Below are positions 23,434 to 32,020 of a stretch of DNA of 64,000 nucleotides, one piece after another. The translations under genes were made by a program, and so were the position numbers. Below the pieces are notes generated by a model. It was not told the origin of the DNA, did no database searches, and saw only the letters and a list, made by a program, of their open reading frames with translations. The stretch spans positions 32,544-96,543 of the forward strand of contig DATALZ010000015.1 in the NCBI GenBank assembly GCA_036260805.1, in the 5' to 3' direction. Source of the DNA: Thermocaproicibacter sp036260805. GTDB taxonomy: Bacteria > Bacillota > Clostridia > Oscillospirales > Acutalibacteraceae. Every line of letters begins with the position of its first letter. Position 1 is the first letter of the stretch.

Positions 23434-26037
23434 ATGGACGCTCAAAACTTTACACACAAATCGCTGGAAGCCATCCAGCAGGCGCAGAGCACAGCGCTTG
23501 AAAACAACTGCATGCAGATTGAACAGGAGCATCTGGCCGACGCATTGCTGAAGCAGGAAAACGGTCTGATTCCGCAGCTGCTGAAAAAAATGGGGTTGGA
23601 CACGGACGCAGTTCTCCGCGACGTGGAACAGCTTGTGAAAAAGCTGCCTGCCGTGACGGGGCCGGGCCGTGAACCCGGGAAAATCTATGTATCCGCCGAC
23701 GTGGACACGGTTCTGGCAGAAGCGGAAAATCAAGCCAAACGCATGAAGGACGAATATGTTTCCGTAGAACATATTATGCTCGCCATGATCGACAGGCCGG
23801 ACTCCGCGATGCGCGGCGTGTTTGAACGGTTTGGCATAAACCGGAACAGTTTTCTCTCTGCCCTTTCCACGGTTCGCGGAAACACACGCGTAACCAGCGA
23901 CAGCCCGGAGGAAACCTACGACGCGCTTTCCAAATACGGACAGGATCTTGTCACGCTGGCGAAAAATCACAAGCTCGACCCGGTCATCGGGCGTGACGAC
24001 GAAATCCGCAACGTAATTCTGATTCTTTCGCGCAAAACGAAAAACAACCCGGTTCTCATCGGCGAGCCAGGCGTGGGCAAAACGGCGATAGCAGAGGGCC
24101 TTGCCCAGCGGATTGTGCGCGGAGATGTACCGAACAGCCTGAAGGACCGCAAGGTCTTCTCTCTGGATATGGGCGCGCTTGTCGCCGGCGCGAAATATCG
24201 CGGCGAATTTGAAGAGCGTTTCAAGGCCGTACTGAACGAAGTAAAAAAGAGCGAAGGCCGCATCATTCTGTTTATCGACGAGCTGCATACCATTGTAGGC
24301 GCGGGCAAAACCGAGGGCAGCATGGACGCCGGCAATCTTTTGAAACCGATGCTCGCGCGCGGTGAACTGCACTGCATCGGCGCCACAACGCTGAACGAGT
24401 ACCGCCAGTACATTGAAAAAGACGCGGCTCTGGAGCGCCGTTTCCAGCCGGTTATGGTGGAAGAACCGTCCGTTGAGGACACAATTGCCATCCTGCGCGG
24501 CCTGAAAGAGCGTTATGAGGTATTCCACGGAGTCAAGATTCAGGATCAGGCGCTGATTGCCGCGGCCGTGCTGAGTAACCGCTATATCTCCGACCGTTTT
24601 CTGCCGGACAAGGCGATTGACCTTGTGGACGAAGCATGCGCTATGGTTCGCACGGAGATTGACTCCATGCCGACGGAGCTTGACGAGATTTCGCGAAAAA
24701 TCATGCAGCATGAAATTGAGGAAGCGGCAATTAAAAAGGATACCGATCCGCTGACGCAGGAACATTTAAAGCAGATTCAGAAAGAACTTGCCGACGAACG
24801 CGCCCAGTTTAAAGAAAGAAAAGCAAAATGGGAAAATGAAAAGAATGCAATCGGCAAGGTTCGCAAGCTTCGCGAGGAACTGGAACAGGTAAACGCTGAA
24901 ATTGAAAAGGCGGAGCGGGTCTATGACCTGAACAAAGCTGCCGAACTGAAATACGGAAAGCTGCCCGAGCTGACCAAACAGTTAAAAGCCGAAGAAGAAA
25001 TTGCGGAGAAAACGCAGAATTCCGATTCTCTGCTGCACGACCGCGTAACGGACGAGGAAATCGCAAAAATCGTCGGCAAGTGGACAGGAATCCCCGTCTC
25101 GCGCCTGATGGAAAGCGAACGGGAAAAACTCCTGCGGCTGGAAGATATTCTGCACGAGCGCGTCGTGGGACAGGACGAAGCCGTGAAAAAGGTTTCGGAA
25201 GCCATTCTGCGCTCCCGGGCCGGAATTCAGGACCCAAACCGCCCCATCGGCTCGTTCCTCTTCCTCGGCCCAACCGGTGTAGGCAAAACGGAATTGGCAA
25301 AAGCACTTGCGCAGTCGCTGTTTGATGACGAGAAGAACATGGTACGCATCGACATGACCGAATACATGGAGAAATTCTCAGTGTCGCGCCTGATTGGAGC
25401 GCCTCCGGGCTATGTGGGCTACGAGGAAGGCGGTCAGCTGACCGAAGCAGTGCGCAGGCATCCATATTCCGTCGTGTTGTTCGACGAAGTGGAGAAAGCA
25501 CACCCGGATGTTTTCAATATTCTGCTTCAGGTACTGGATGACGGCCGAATTACCGACTCGCAGGGACGCACAGTCGATTTTAAAAACACAATCATTATCC
25601 TGACTTCGAACCTCGGCTCCAGCTACATTCTGGATGGCATCAAATCCGACGGAAGCATCAGCGAGGACGCCAGGAAGCAGGTAAATACCCTGCTGAAGCA
25701 GCAGTTCCGCCCTGAATTTCTTAACCGTCTGGACGAAATTGTGTTTTACCGTCCGCTTGCGCGCGACGAAATTTTCAAAATCATTGATCTGCAGATTGCC
25801 GATCTGCAGAAACGTCTGCAGGAAAAGCAGCTGCAGGTAGAGCTCACCGATGCGGCGAAGGAGTACATTGTTTCAAGCGGTTATGATCCTGTTTACGGTG
25901 CAAGGCCGCTGAAGCGATTCATCCAGAGCAATCTGGAAACGCTCATAGCCAAAAAAATAATCTCCGGAACATTAAAGCCAAAAACAGTTTTACACATTGA
26001 CTCCGACGGCAGTGATTTGACCATCACAGAAAAATAA
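23434..26037 (+). CDS. clpB: ATP-dependent disaggregase ClpB
   Basis: An 867-residue full-length ClpB, which with DnaK pulls apart protein aggregates. Order: N domain (about 1-145), AAA-1 with GEPGVGKTAIAEGLAQRI and LFIDELHTIVGAGKTEGSMD, a coiled-coil middle domain (about residues 410-530), AAA-2 with GPTGVGKTELAKALA, VVLFDEVEKAHPDVFN and the sensor-2 GARPLKRFIQ. Unlike ClpC or ClpA, the middle domain is long. AAAGGAGG precedes the ATG. No CtsR heptad repeats or CIRCE element is visible upstream, so the RHH protein is the leading regulatory candidate. Confidence 0.97.
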   Translation: MDAQNFTHKSLEAIQQAQSTALENNCMQIEQEHLADALLKQENGLIPQLLKKMGLDTDAVLRDVEQLVKKLPAVTGPGREPGKIYVSADVDTVLAEAENQAKRMKDEYVSVEHIMLAMIDRPDSAMRGVFERFGINRNSFLSALSTVRGNTRVTSDSPEETYDALSKYGQDLVTLAKNHKLDPVIGRDDEIRNVILILSRKTKNNPVLIGEPGVGKTAIAEGLAQRIVRGDVPNSLKDRKVFSLDMGALVAGAKYRGEFEERFKAVLNEVKKSEGRIILFIDELHTIVGAGKTEGSMDAGNLLKPMLARGELHCIGATTLNEYRQYIEKDAALERRFQPVMVEEPSVEDTIAILRGLKERYEVFHGVKIQDQALIAAAVLSNRYISDRFLPDKAIDLVDEACAMVRTEIDSMPTELDEISRKIMQHEIEEAAIKKDTDPLTQEHLKQIQKELADERAQFKERKAKWENEKNAIGKVRKLREELEQVNAEIEKAERVYDLNKAAELKYGKLPELTKQLKAEEEIAEKTQNSDSLLHDRVTDEEIAKIVGKWTGIPVSRLMESEREKLLRLEDILHERVVGQDEAVKKVSEAILRSRAGIQDPNRPIGSFLFLGPTGVGKTELAKALAQSLFDDEKNMVRIDMTEYMEKFSVSRLIGAPPGYVGYEEGGQLTEAVRRHPYSVVLFDEVEKAHPDVFNILLQVLDDGRITDSQGRTVDFKNTIIILTSNLGSSYILDGIKSDGSISEDARKQVNTLLKQQFRPEFLNRLDEIVFYRPLARDEIFKIIDLQIADLQKRLQEKQLQVELTDAAKEYIVSSGYDPVYGARPLKRFIQSNLETLIAKKIISGTLKPKTVLHIDSDGSDLTITEK

Positions 26038-26044
26038 GCGACAA

Positions 26045-26077
26045 AGGGCGGCCCGGTAATCCGGGCCGCCCTTTTTA
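26045..26077 (+). terminator. Terminator of clpB
   Basis: AGGGCGGCCCGG / CCGGGCCGCCCT, 12 bp with a TAAT loop, followed by TTTTTA. Confidence 0.92.
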
Positions 26078-26094
26078 TGTACTATATGGGTAAA

Positions 26095-26670
26095 TCAGTA
26101 AGGCAGTGCGCTAGCCTCATCCAAATCTTTCCTTGCATGATATCCAACGCTTTGCAGGAGCTCGAGTTCATCCGACAAAATGCTCTTGCAGTTAAAAATC
26201 TTATCAGCCACCAAAGAACTGTAAACCAGAATTACAAACGACTGGGCCTGATCCTCTGAAAGCTTCAGCTGGCCCGAAAGTTTTACTCCGATTTCCCGGA
26301 TGCCGTCCAGAAATTCTTTTAGTTCCGGCTTGCATAATTCGCTGTACTGCGGGTTGGTTAAAACCTGAATGACAAACTTAGCACGCGAATCCGTTTTGGA
26401 ACGATAGTTGATCAGGCGCTGCATTCTAAGCTGGGGTGAGATTTTTTCATCAATCAGGATTGGAAAAATTTCTTCGCGTACCGTATCGAAATACCGTTTT
26501 ACCAGTTCGACAATAATATCGTCCTTATTTTTAAAATACTGATAAATGGAAGCCTCGTTGATACCGGCCGCACCTGCAAGTTTCTTAATGGATGTTTTGT
26601 CGATTCCATATTCAGCAAAAGCATCTGCAAAATGTTCCAGATACTCCGCTTTTCTTTCTTCTCGTTCCAC
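26095..26670 (-). CDS. TetR family transcriptional regulator
   Basis: A 191-residue repressor. The N-terminal helix-turn-helix is FAEYGIDKTSIKKLAGAAGI then NEASIYQYFKNKDDIIVELV. The C-terminal ligand domain is unassigned. The start is GTG with GGGGGAA. It converges on clpB; its target is not obvious, since no divergent gene shares its promoter region. Confidence 0.9.
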   Translation of the reverse strand: MEREERKAEYLEHFADAFAEYGIDKTSIKKLAGAAGINEASIYQYFKNKDDIIVELVKRYFDTVREEIFPILIDEKISPQLRMQRLINYRSKTDSRAKFVIQVLTNPQYSELCKPELKEFLDGIREIGVKLSGQLKLSEDQAQSFVILVYSSLVADKIFNCKSILSDELELLQSVGYHARKDLDEASALPY

Positions 26671-26896
26671 AATATTCCCCCACTATGCTTTCGTTTCACT
26701 AGGGAATATTTTATTCGGGAAAAGTGCTTTTATAATTACGATTTAGAATTATTGTTTGATTTTTATTATTTCTTTCAGTAATTTGTTAAAACAACTATTT
26801 TTCAAACCTGTTTTTGCAGCCAAACATTCAAAAGCTGTTACAGCACAAGCTTTGCCTGTTCTGCGAAACCTGTTTGCGGCAAAATGGCATCATCAA

Positions 26897-26935
26897 AGAA
26901 ATTCCCTGCCGGGAAAATCCGGCAGGGAAAAATAG
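26897..26935 (-). terminator. Terminator after the DUF1540 gene
   Basis: TTCCCTGCCGG and CCGGCAGGGAA form an 11-bp stem with T-containing flanks on both sides. The 26671-26896 stretch upstream of the TetR gene shows no other feature. Confidence 0.7.
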
Positions 26936-26937
26936 AT

Positions 26938-27267
26938 CTATTCCTCTTCATTACGGAACGTAGCACATTCCGTTTTAACCTGGCCGCCGTTTACCTGTGT
27001 GGTACGAATATCGATATGCTCTGCGCTGCATGCTCTGTCCCGATTATAGGAGCAATTGGTCACTTCACAGTGAATATCGAGAACAGTGTTTGGCGAATCG
27101 TGGTCAACCGCACCGCGCGGCGCGTCTTCCGTCACATCTGAAAAATTGGCACAGTACGTTTGTTTTGCATTGTATGCATCCGGGCCGCCGACCATAATAT
27201 CCGGTCTGCAGCATAACTCATCCTTGTTATTCGCGCAGTTTACCACGCTGCAATAAAGATCTGTCAT
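26938..27267 (-). CDS. DUF1540 protein with two Cys-rich repeats
   Basis: A 109-residue protein built from two DUF1540 repeats: YCSVVNCANNKDELCCRPDI (about 5-25) with a later Cys, and IHCEVTNCSYNRDRACSAEH (about 65-85) with CATF near the end. The eight or nine conserved Cys suggest metal or disulfide binding. Frequent in spore-forming Clostridia; function unknown. Strong Shine-Dalgarno AGAGGTG. Confidence 0.9.
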   Translation of the reverse strand: MTDLYCSVVNCANNKDELCCRPDIMVGGPDAYNAKQTYCANFSDVTEDAPRGAVDHDSPNTVLDIHCEVTNCSYNRDRACSAEHIDIRTTQVNGGQVKTECATFRNEEE

Positions 27268-27336
27268 AATTCGGCACCTCTTATCATCTAAAATAGTAAA
27301 TTGTAAACCATTTTATTTTGTGCCGAACAAGTTCAA

Positions 27337-27978
27337 TTATTCAAAATTATGCATCATGTGCTTCCGGATTGGATAGCCTACACCGTAGGCCGCCGCTCCG
27401 CCGAGAAGTGCCTCCGGAACTCCGTTTGTAAGGATCAGCAGGCCGATCAGCGCAGGAAGCGCACCGTAATTCTGCCCGATTGCAGACGCGTAACTGCTGC
27501 CAAAAAACAGATAGATGCCGCCAAGAACAAGAAGCGTATTGGCAAGGCTGCCAAGCACTCCGCTTAAAACAAAGGCAACCGGCTTCTTCCATTTCAGTTT
27601 CAGGAAAAGATTGAGGCACAGACCCGTAACCGTGCCAACGAGAATGCGCGGGACGAAGCAGATGACAAGGCTCCAGAAGCTGCCCTTTGTGGCGCCCAGC
27701 GAATAGGCAGGCGTAAAAACAAAAGCTATTAACGGACTCGGCGGGCTGAAAGTCCAGACCAGAAAACTGAACAAACCCGTGAAGGCACCCATAGCCGTGC
27801 CCGCCCAGGTGCCCATAACAACCGCCGTAATGATAACAGGAATCATGCCCAAGGTTGCAACAACAGGGCCGATTGCCGGCAAGGAACCAAGCGGCGTGAA
27901 ACATACGATAGCCTCAATTGCCAGAAGCATGGCGAACTGCGCAAGCCAAAGCGTTTTTTTACCGATAGATGCTCTCAT
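27337..27978 (-). CDS. ECF transporter S component, substrate unknown
   Basis: A 213-residue membrane protein with about six helices. The N-terminal LWLAQFAMLLAIEAIVCFTP and the internal MGAFTGLFSFLVWTF-like stretch fit ECF S components of the pantothenate/queuosine-related types, but the vitamin cannot be named. I chose the ATG at 27978 with AGGAGAG upstream, not the in-frame start at 28014. It depends on an EcfAA'T module elsewhere. Confidence 0.82.
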   Translation of the reverse strand: MRASIGKKTLWLAQFAMLLAIEAIVCFTPLGSLPAIGPVVATLGMIPVIITAVVMGTWAGTAMGAFTGLFSFLVWTFSPPSPLIAFVFTPAYSLGATKGSFWSLVICFVPRILVGTVTGLCLNLFLKLKWKKPVAFVLSGVLGSLANTLLVLGGIYLFFGSSYASAIGQNYGALPALIGLLILTNGVPEALLGGAAAYGVGYPIRKHMMHNFE

Positions 27979-28107
27979 GCCTGTTTTCTCTCCTCTTAAT
28001 CCAAACTGCTCCATTATTTTAAATCGTTCCGCTGTATTTTTGTGTTGAATTTTTGCTTTTCTCCCCCGGTTTTTGCCCGGTTTTTCTGGGCACTAACACT
28101 TTGCAGT

Positions 28108-28136
28108 ATTATAGCACAGATTGACGGCATTTTCAA
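28108..28136 (-). promoter_or_regulatory. Promoter of the ECF S-component gene
   Basis: TTGAAA (28131-28136), a 17-nt spacer and a perfect TATAAT (28108-28113) on the minus strand. The leader of about 120 nt has one small GCCC/GGGC hairpin and no riboswitch that I recognise. Confidence 0.7.
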
Positions 28137-28210
28137 AATACATCGGAGTTGTTTGGGCAGACCCAATTTTTTTGAAAACCGCTGTATCCAAAATAAAATG
28201 TAAAATAAGC

Positions 28211-28263
28211 TTGACAATCTATGTAAAGTCAGCTATTCTTTTAATGTAATGTTGACTTTACAT
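28211..28263 (+). promoter_or_regulatory. Promoter with 11-bp inverted-repeat operator
   Basis: TTGACA (28211-28216), a 17-nt spacer and TATTCT (28234-28239). A perfect inverted repeat ATGTAAAGTCA (28221-28231) and TGACTTTACAT (28253-28263), 21 nt apart, sits in the spacer and just downstream of the -10. This would block transcription when occupied; the XRE protein encoded next is the likely ligand. Confidence 0.7.
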
Positions 28264-28277
28264 TTTGAGGTGACTGC

Positions 28278-28481
28278 ATGGAAACCAAAATACCGGAACT
28301 GCGGAAAAAAAGAAAAATCACGCAGGAAGAGCTGGCGAAAGCAGTTGGAGTAAGCCGCCAGACGATCATCTCGATTGAAAACGGAAAATACACTGCTTCT
28401 CTGGTACTGGCCTGGAAAATTGCGCAGTTCTTTGGGCAGACGATTGAAGAAGTATTTGACTTTGGCAGTTTGGAGGATTAG
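28278..28481 (+). CDS. XRE-family small transcriptional regulator
   Basis: A 67-residue protein that is little more than a helix-turn-helix: RKKRKITQEELAKAVGVSR then QTIISIENGKYTASLVLAWK, matching the YozG/YgzD type. Such proteins are usually paired with a small membrane protein, as here, 2 bp downstream. It probably represses its own operon via the inverted repeat upstream. Confidence 0.92.
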   Translation: METKIPELRKKRKITQEELAKAVGVSRQTIISIENGKYTASLVLAWKIAQFFGQTIEEVFDFGSLED

Positions 28482-28483
28482 AC

Positions 28484-28933
28484 ATGGAAAAATACAGAAA
28501 CCGGCTGATACGAAACAGCATTGGCTATTTGCTTATGATTATACTCACTTTACTGATCTGGGTCATATTCGTAAACCCTTTTAGCCTGCCAATTCCTTTT
28601 TCCGCTGGCCAACAGGGACTATCCCCACTTGTTACGGGTGGCGTAATGGGCGGCGTCGGTTCACTGATTTACAACACAGTTACTTCAGTACGAGCCGTAA
28701 AAAATTCAAAAGTTCTGGCGGCCCAATACCAAAAGAAAAAGGATGAGCGCGATATTGCGATTGAGATCAGCGCCTATTCTTCCGCGTGCAGAATTCTAAT
28801 GTATCTGCTGATTCCCGCATGGGTTCTGTCGGCAGCATTCAGCAGCGTGGTATTCTACACGCTGCTCTGCGTTATGATCACCGCGGCGGCAATCTATTTT
28901 ATCTGCCATGCTTATTATGTGCATAAATACTAG
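28484..28933 (+). CDS. Small membrane protein partnered with the XRE regulator
   Basis: A 149-residue protein with four predicted membrane helices: IGYLLMIILTLLIWVIFVNP, GGVMGGVGSLIYNTV, a later pair after KKKDERDIAIEISAYSSACR, and a C-terminal hydrophobic stretch. The middle cytosolic loop is charged. The stop codon TAG is the first three bases of repeat E3, so the last residues may have been altered by insertion. Function unknown. Confidence 0.75.
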   Translation: MEKYRNRLIRNSIGYLLMIILTLLIWVIFVNPFSLPIPFSAGQQGLSPLVTGGVMGGVGSLIYNTVTSVRAVKNSKVLAAQYQKKKDERDIAIEISAYSSACRILMYLLIPAWVLSAAFSSVVFYTLLCVMITAAAIYFICHAYYVHKY

Positions 28934-29008
28934 GCCTCATTTGAAAGATCAAGGAACTTTTCAATTTTGGCTAAAACCCATCGTTTTTTATTCATCAAAC
29001 AAGGCCTA
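28931..29008 (-). repeat. MITE-like repeat E3, copy 1
   Basis: A 78-bp element with near-perfect 14-bp terminal inverted repeats, TAGGCCTCATTTGA at one end and TCAAACAAGGCCTA at the other. The terminal TAG is the stop codon of the preceding gene. The other end abuts the -35 region of the ABC exporter promoter. Internal sequence matches copy 2 closely (AACGATGG, AAGTTCCTTGAT). Confidence 0.75.
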
Positions 29009-29012
29009 GGCC

Positions 29013-29061
29013 TTGACACACAGGAAAATTATGTTATATTTGTATTAACTAATTAGTACAA
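29013..29061 (+). promoter_or_regulatory. Promoter with palindromic candidate operator of the ABC exporter
   Basis: TTGACA (29013-29018), a 16-nt spacer and TATATT (29035-29040), then TTGTA..ACTAATTAGT..TACAA (29040-29061). This resembles operators of YtrA-type GntR regulators, but no GntR gene is in the window. Confidence 0.55.
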
Positions 29062-29081
29062 AGTTTTACAGGAGGGGCAGC

Positions 29082-29993
29082 ATGAATTTTGAGATCCAGG
29101 GAATCACTAAAAACTTCGGCATGAAACAGGTTTTGAAAGGACTGAACCTGCAGACGGAAAGCGGGAAGGCTTTCGGCCTGCTTGGGCGCAACGGAGCCGG
29201 CAAAACAACGACCATACGAATCATCATGGGCGTTTTTCCTCCCGACGGAGGAACGGTTCTGGTTGACGGCAAGCCGATCCGGCAAAGCAGCCTCAACATC
29301 GGCTACCTGCCGGAAGAGCATGGGCTTTACCCGAAAAAAGTCATTTCAGAACAGCTCGTCTACCTTGGGGAACTCCGCGGGATGAGTGCGAAATCCGCGC
29401 GAGACTCTGCAAAAAAATGGCTGGAGCGCCTTGGCATGAGCGAATACCTGAATAAAAAGCTTGACACCCTGAGCAAAGGCAATCAGCAGAAAATTCAGCT
29501 GGCCGCCGCCCTGATTACCGACCCTGATTTTGTAATTCTGGACGAACCTTTTTCCGGTCTTGACCCGGTAAACGCAATGGTTCTGAAAGACGTCATCCGT
29601 GAACTGATCGACGCGGGAAAACTGGTTTTGTTTTCAAGCCATCAGATGAACTACGTGGAGGAATTCTGCGACAGCATTGCGATCCTGAATCAGGGAAAAA
29701 TCGTGCTTTCCGGCAATATCAAAGAAATCAAGCATTCCTACGACCGGAGCAAAGTCGTCGCCACAACCGACCAGGCGGAACAGATTGCGGCTTTCTGCCG
29801 CGGAAATCTGGCGGAGCTTGTAGAGTCGGCGGACGTAAAAAGCGGAGAAGTCCTGATAAAAATGAAATCCGAGGACTGCAGGAACAGGCTTGTCGCCGCA
29901 CTGGCTGAAAAGGACTTCAGTTTTGACAGTATCCGGGTTTACGAGCCGTCGCTGAACGATATCTTTGTGGAATATACGGAGGAAGCGGTATGA
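29082..29993 (+). CDS. ABC exporter ATP-binding protein (NatA-like)
   Basis: A 303-residue ATPase: Walker A LLGRNGAGKTTTIRII, signature LSKGNQQKIQLAAAL, Walker B DFVILDEPFSGLDPVN and H-loop FSSHQMNYVEEF. The C-terminal 80 residues (DUF4162-like) are typical of exporters of the NatA/YhaQ type. Strong AGGAGGGG. Overlaps the permease gene by 4 bp. Confidence 0.93.
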   Translation: MNFEIQGITKNFGMKQVLKGLNLQTESGKAFGLLGRNGAGKTTTIRIIMGVFPPDGGTVLVDGKPIRQSSLNIGYLPEEHGLYPKKVISEQLVYLGELRGMSAKSARDSAKKWLERLGMSEYLNKKLDTLSKGNQQKIQLAAALITDPDFVILDEPFSGLDPVNAMVLKDVIRELIDAGKLVLFSSHQMNYVEEFCDSIAILNQGKIVLSGNIKEIKHSYDRSKVVATTDQAEQIAAFCRGNLAELVESADVKSGEVLIKMKSEDCRNRLVAALAEKDFSFDSIRVYEPSLNDIFVEYTEEAV

Positions 29994-31228
29994 AACAACT
30001 TGGCACAATATTCCGTTTTGAATTCAAGAACTATGCGAAAAGCAAATCCTTTATCATTCTGACCGTATTGCTGGTGCTGATTATCGGCGTTGCGCTGGAT
30101 ATTCCGAGGATACAGGAGTCCTTCAGCTCGAACGACAAACAGGTTTCGAAAGAAATTGAGACGGTCGCCGTAGTCGATAAAACCGGGACTGGGAAAATTG
30201 CCGCAAGTCTTTCTGCCGGTGTTAAGGATATGAACTTTAAAGCTGTCAGCGCCGATTTGAATACGCTCAAAGCCGACGTTGAGGGAGGGAAATACTCCTG
30301 CGCGGTGTATGCGGAGTCGATTCTGAACTATACCTACGTGGTGAAAAACATCGGGCTTTATGATACGACTAAGGAAGAAATAAACAATGTTCTTCTCTCC
30401 GTTTACCGCATGCAGTCGATGCAGAAATACGGAGTTTCCCCCACAGACGCGCAAAAGCTTCTGACGGCGGAGGTCAAGCCGAATGTGGTTCAGACTGCTG
30501 AAGGCAAAGACCAGGCAAAAAACTTCTTTTACACCTATGTAATGATTTTCGCGCTGTATATGGCAATCCTGATTTACGGCCAACTGGTGGCAACCAGCGT
30601 TGCAACCGAAAAGAGCACCCGCGCAATGGAACTGCTAATTACCTCTACCAAACCGAAGAACCTGATGTTCGGTAAAGTGTTCGGCGCCGGAACCGCCGGG
30701 TTGCTGCAGTTTGCAATGATTTTCGGCAGCGGCTACGTGTTTTACAACCTGAACAGAGATTATTTTAAGGATAGCCAGACCATCCAGTCCATTTTTGGCA
30801 TGCCGCTTTCCATTCTGCTGTATGCCCTGATGTTCTTCCTGCTGGGATACTTTATTTATGCGTTCCTCTACGGTGCGCTGGGCTCCCTTGTAAGCCGCAT
30901 GGAAGAACTGAACCAGGCCGTGATGCCGGTAACGTTTTTGTTCATCATCGCGTTCTTTATCGTCATGTTCAGCATGGCAAGCGGAAATGTAGACAATGCC
31001 GCAATGATCGTGTGCTCCTATGTTCCGCTGACCTCGCCGATGGCAATGTTCGTGCGGATTGCGATGGGCAACGTCGCCGCGTGGGAGGTCATTGTCTCCG
31101 TTGCAATTCTGATTCTGTCGACATTCGGAATCGGAATGCTGGCTACCGCGATTTACCGCATGGGCGTACTGCTTTACGGCAAAACCCCGAAGCCGAAAGA
31201 AATCTTTGCGATGCTGAGGAACCGCTGA
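29990..31228 (+). CDS. ABC exporter permease (NatB/YhaP-like)
   Basis: A 412-residue ABC-2 type permease: an N-terminal helix (SFIILTVLLVLIIGVAL), a large extracytoplasmic loop of about 150 residues, then five or six helices, with the family block VATSVATEKSTRAMELLITSTKPKN. Related pairs export sodium ions or peptides/antibiotics. The substrate cannot be inferred. Confidence 0.9.
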   Translation: MKQLGTIFRFEFKNYAKSKSFIILTVLLVLIIGVALDIPRIQESFSSNDKQVSKEIETVAVVDKTGTGKIAASLSAGVKDMNFKAVSADLNTLKADVEGGKYSCAVYAESILNYTYVVKNIGLYDTTKEEINNVLLSVYRMQSMQKYGVSPTDAQKLLTAEVKPNVVQTAEGKDQAKNFFYTYVMIFALYMAILIYGQLVATSVATEKSTRAMELLITSTKPKNLMFGKVFGAGTAGLLQFAMIFGSGYVFYNLNRDYFKDSQTIQSIFGMPLSILLYALMFFLLGYFIYAFLYGALGSLVSRMEELNQAVMPVTFLFIIAFFIVMFSMASGNVDNAAMIVCSYVPLTSPMAMFVRIAMGNVAAWEVIVSVAILILSTFGIGMLATAIYRMGVLLYGKTPKPKEIFAMLRNR

Positions 31229-31232
31229 TACC

Positions 31233-31616
31233 ATGCTGACACGAAAAGACCTGATCGAACACTGCCTCACCTACGCCGACGCATATGAAGATTATCCGTT
31301 TGACGAAGACCGGAATGACCCCGCCGCGTGGACTGTAATGCGCCACAAGTCAAACCATAAGAGTTTTGCGCTGATTTATGAGCGCGGCGGCTGCCTGAAC
31401 GTGAACGTAAAATGCGCCCCGGCGGAAGCGGACTTTCTGCGCGGCGTGTACCCAGCCGTAACCGCCGGTTACCATATGAACAAGGAACACTGGAACGGCA
31501 TTGCAATCGACGGGAGCATACCTGACGGTGAAATTTTCGGCTGGATTGAAGAAAGTTTTGAGCTTACCGCACCGAAAATTCAAAAGAAAAAGAGTATTGA
31601 CAAAACAAAGGGCTAA
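31233..31616 (+). CDS. MmcQ/YjbR family protein
   Basis: A 127-residue protein of the MmcQ/YjbR (double-wing DNA-binding-like) superfamily: YEDYPFDEDRNDPAAWTVMRHKS near the N-terminus and KEHWNGIAIDGSIPDGEIFG. Function unknown. It follows the exporter permease by 4 bp, in the same direction. The promoter of the next unit begins inside its last codons (31597). Confidence 0.85.
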   Translation: MLTRKDLIEHCLTYADAYEDYPFDEDRNDPAAWTVMRHKSNHKSFALIYERGGCLNVNVKCAPAEADFLRGVYPAVTAGYHMNKEHWNGIAIDGSIPDGEIFGWIEESFELTAPKIQKKKSIDKTKG

Positions 31617-31625
31617 GCATATAAT
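31597..31625 (+). promoter_or_regulatory. Promoter of the Trp T-box operon
   Basis: TTGACA (31597-31602), exactly 17 nt, then TATAAT (31620-31625). The -35 lies within the 3' end of the mmcQ/yjbR gene. Confidence 0.85.
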
Positions 31626-31639
31626 ATTGTCAAATCATA

Positions 31640-31915
31640 AAAAAACCGACGAGTAAGAGTAGTACTTCGGAATGGCACAGACCAAGAGAGCCGCAGGCGG
31701 TGAGATTGCGGCGGAGTGCCCCGGACGAATGGGCTTATGAGGGCGGGACGAAGGGCGGCAGCGCCTTGTAGTCTTCGACGGGAACTTCACCCGTTACCAA
31801 GGAAGCGTGCATGATTTGTGCATGGAATGAGCGGGCGATTTTCGCCAACGTGGGTGGTACCGCAGGAAAGCTGATTCAGCTCCTGTCCCTGTATATTCAG
31901 GGACAGGAGCTTTTT
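31640..31915 (+). ncRNA. T-box leader with a Trp (UGG) specifier
   Basis: A classical T-box: GACGAGTAAGAGTAG at the base of Stem I, AGAGAG and GGTGAGATTGCGG in the distal part, and a specifier-loop stretch ACGAATGGGC whose TGG at 31730-31732 matches tryptophan. The antiterminator has the T-box sequence AACGTGGGTGGTACCGCAG (31847-31865), and the terminator AGCTCCTGTCCCTG/CAGGGACAGGAGCT ends in TTTTT (31878-31915). Uncharged tRNA-Trp should permit readthrough into the transporter genes. A frame starting at 31811 covers the 3' part but is not coding. Confidence 0.93.
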
Positions 31916-32020
31916 GTATTTCCGGGTAAAATAGAGAGGGTGATGCCGATGACGGATGGCTGGTGGCGAAAGCCAGAAATGAGAAATAACACATTTAAAA
32001 TTTATGGGAGGAAACCTATT

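Noticed and set aside
23398..24765. 455-codon open frame on the minus strand across clpB
   Set aside because: It is fully antisense to the well-supported clpB gene, lacks a ribosome-binding site and has no recognisable domain; it reflects codon bias of clpB.
24809..25501. 230-codon minus-strand frame in the second half of clpB
   Set aside because: Very Arg/Ser/Pro-rich shadow, no start context.
31811..32020. N-terminal extension of the Trp binding protein
   Set aside because: This part of the frame is the T-box antiterminator/terminator; the lipoprotein signal starts at 32021.
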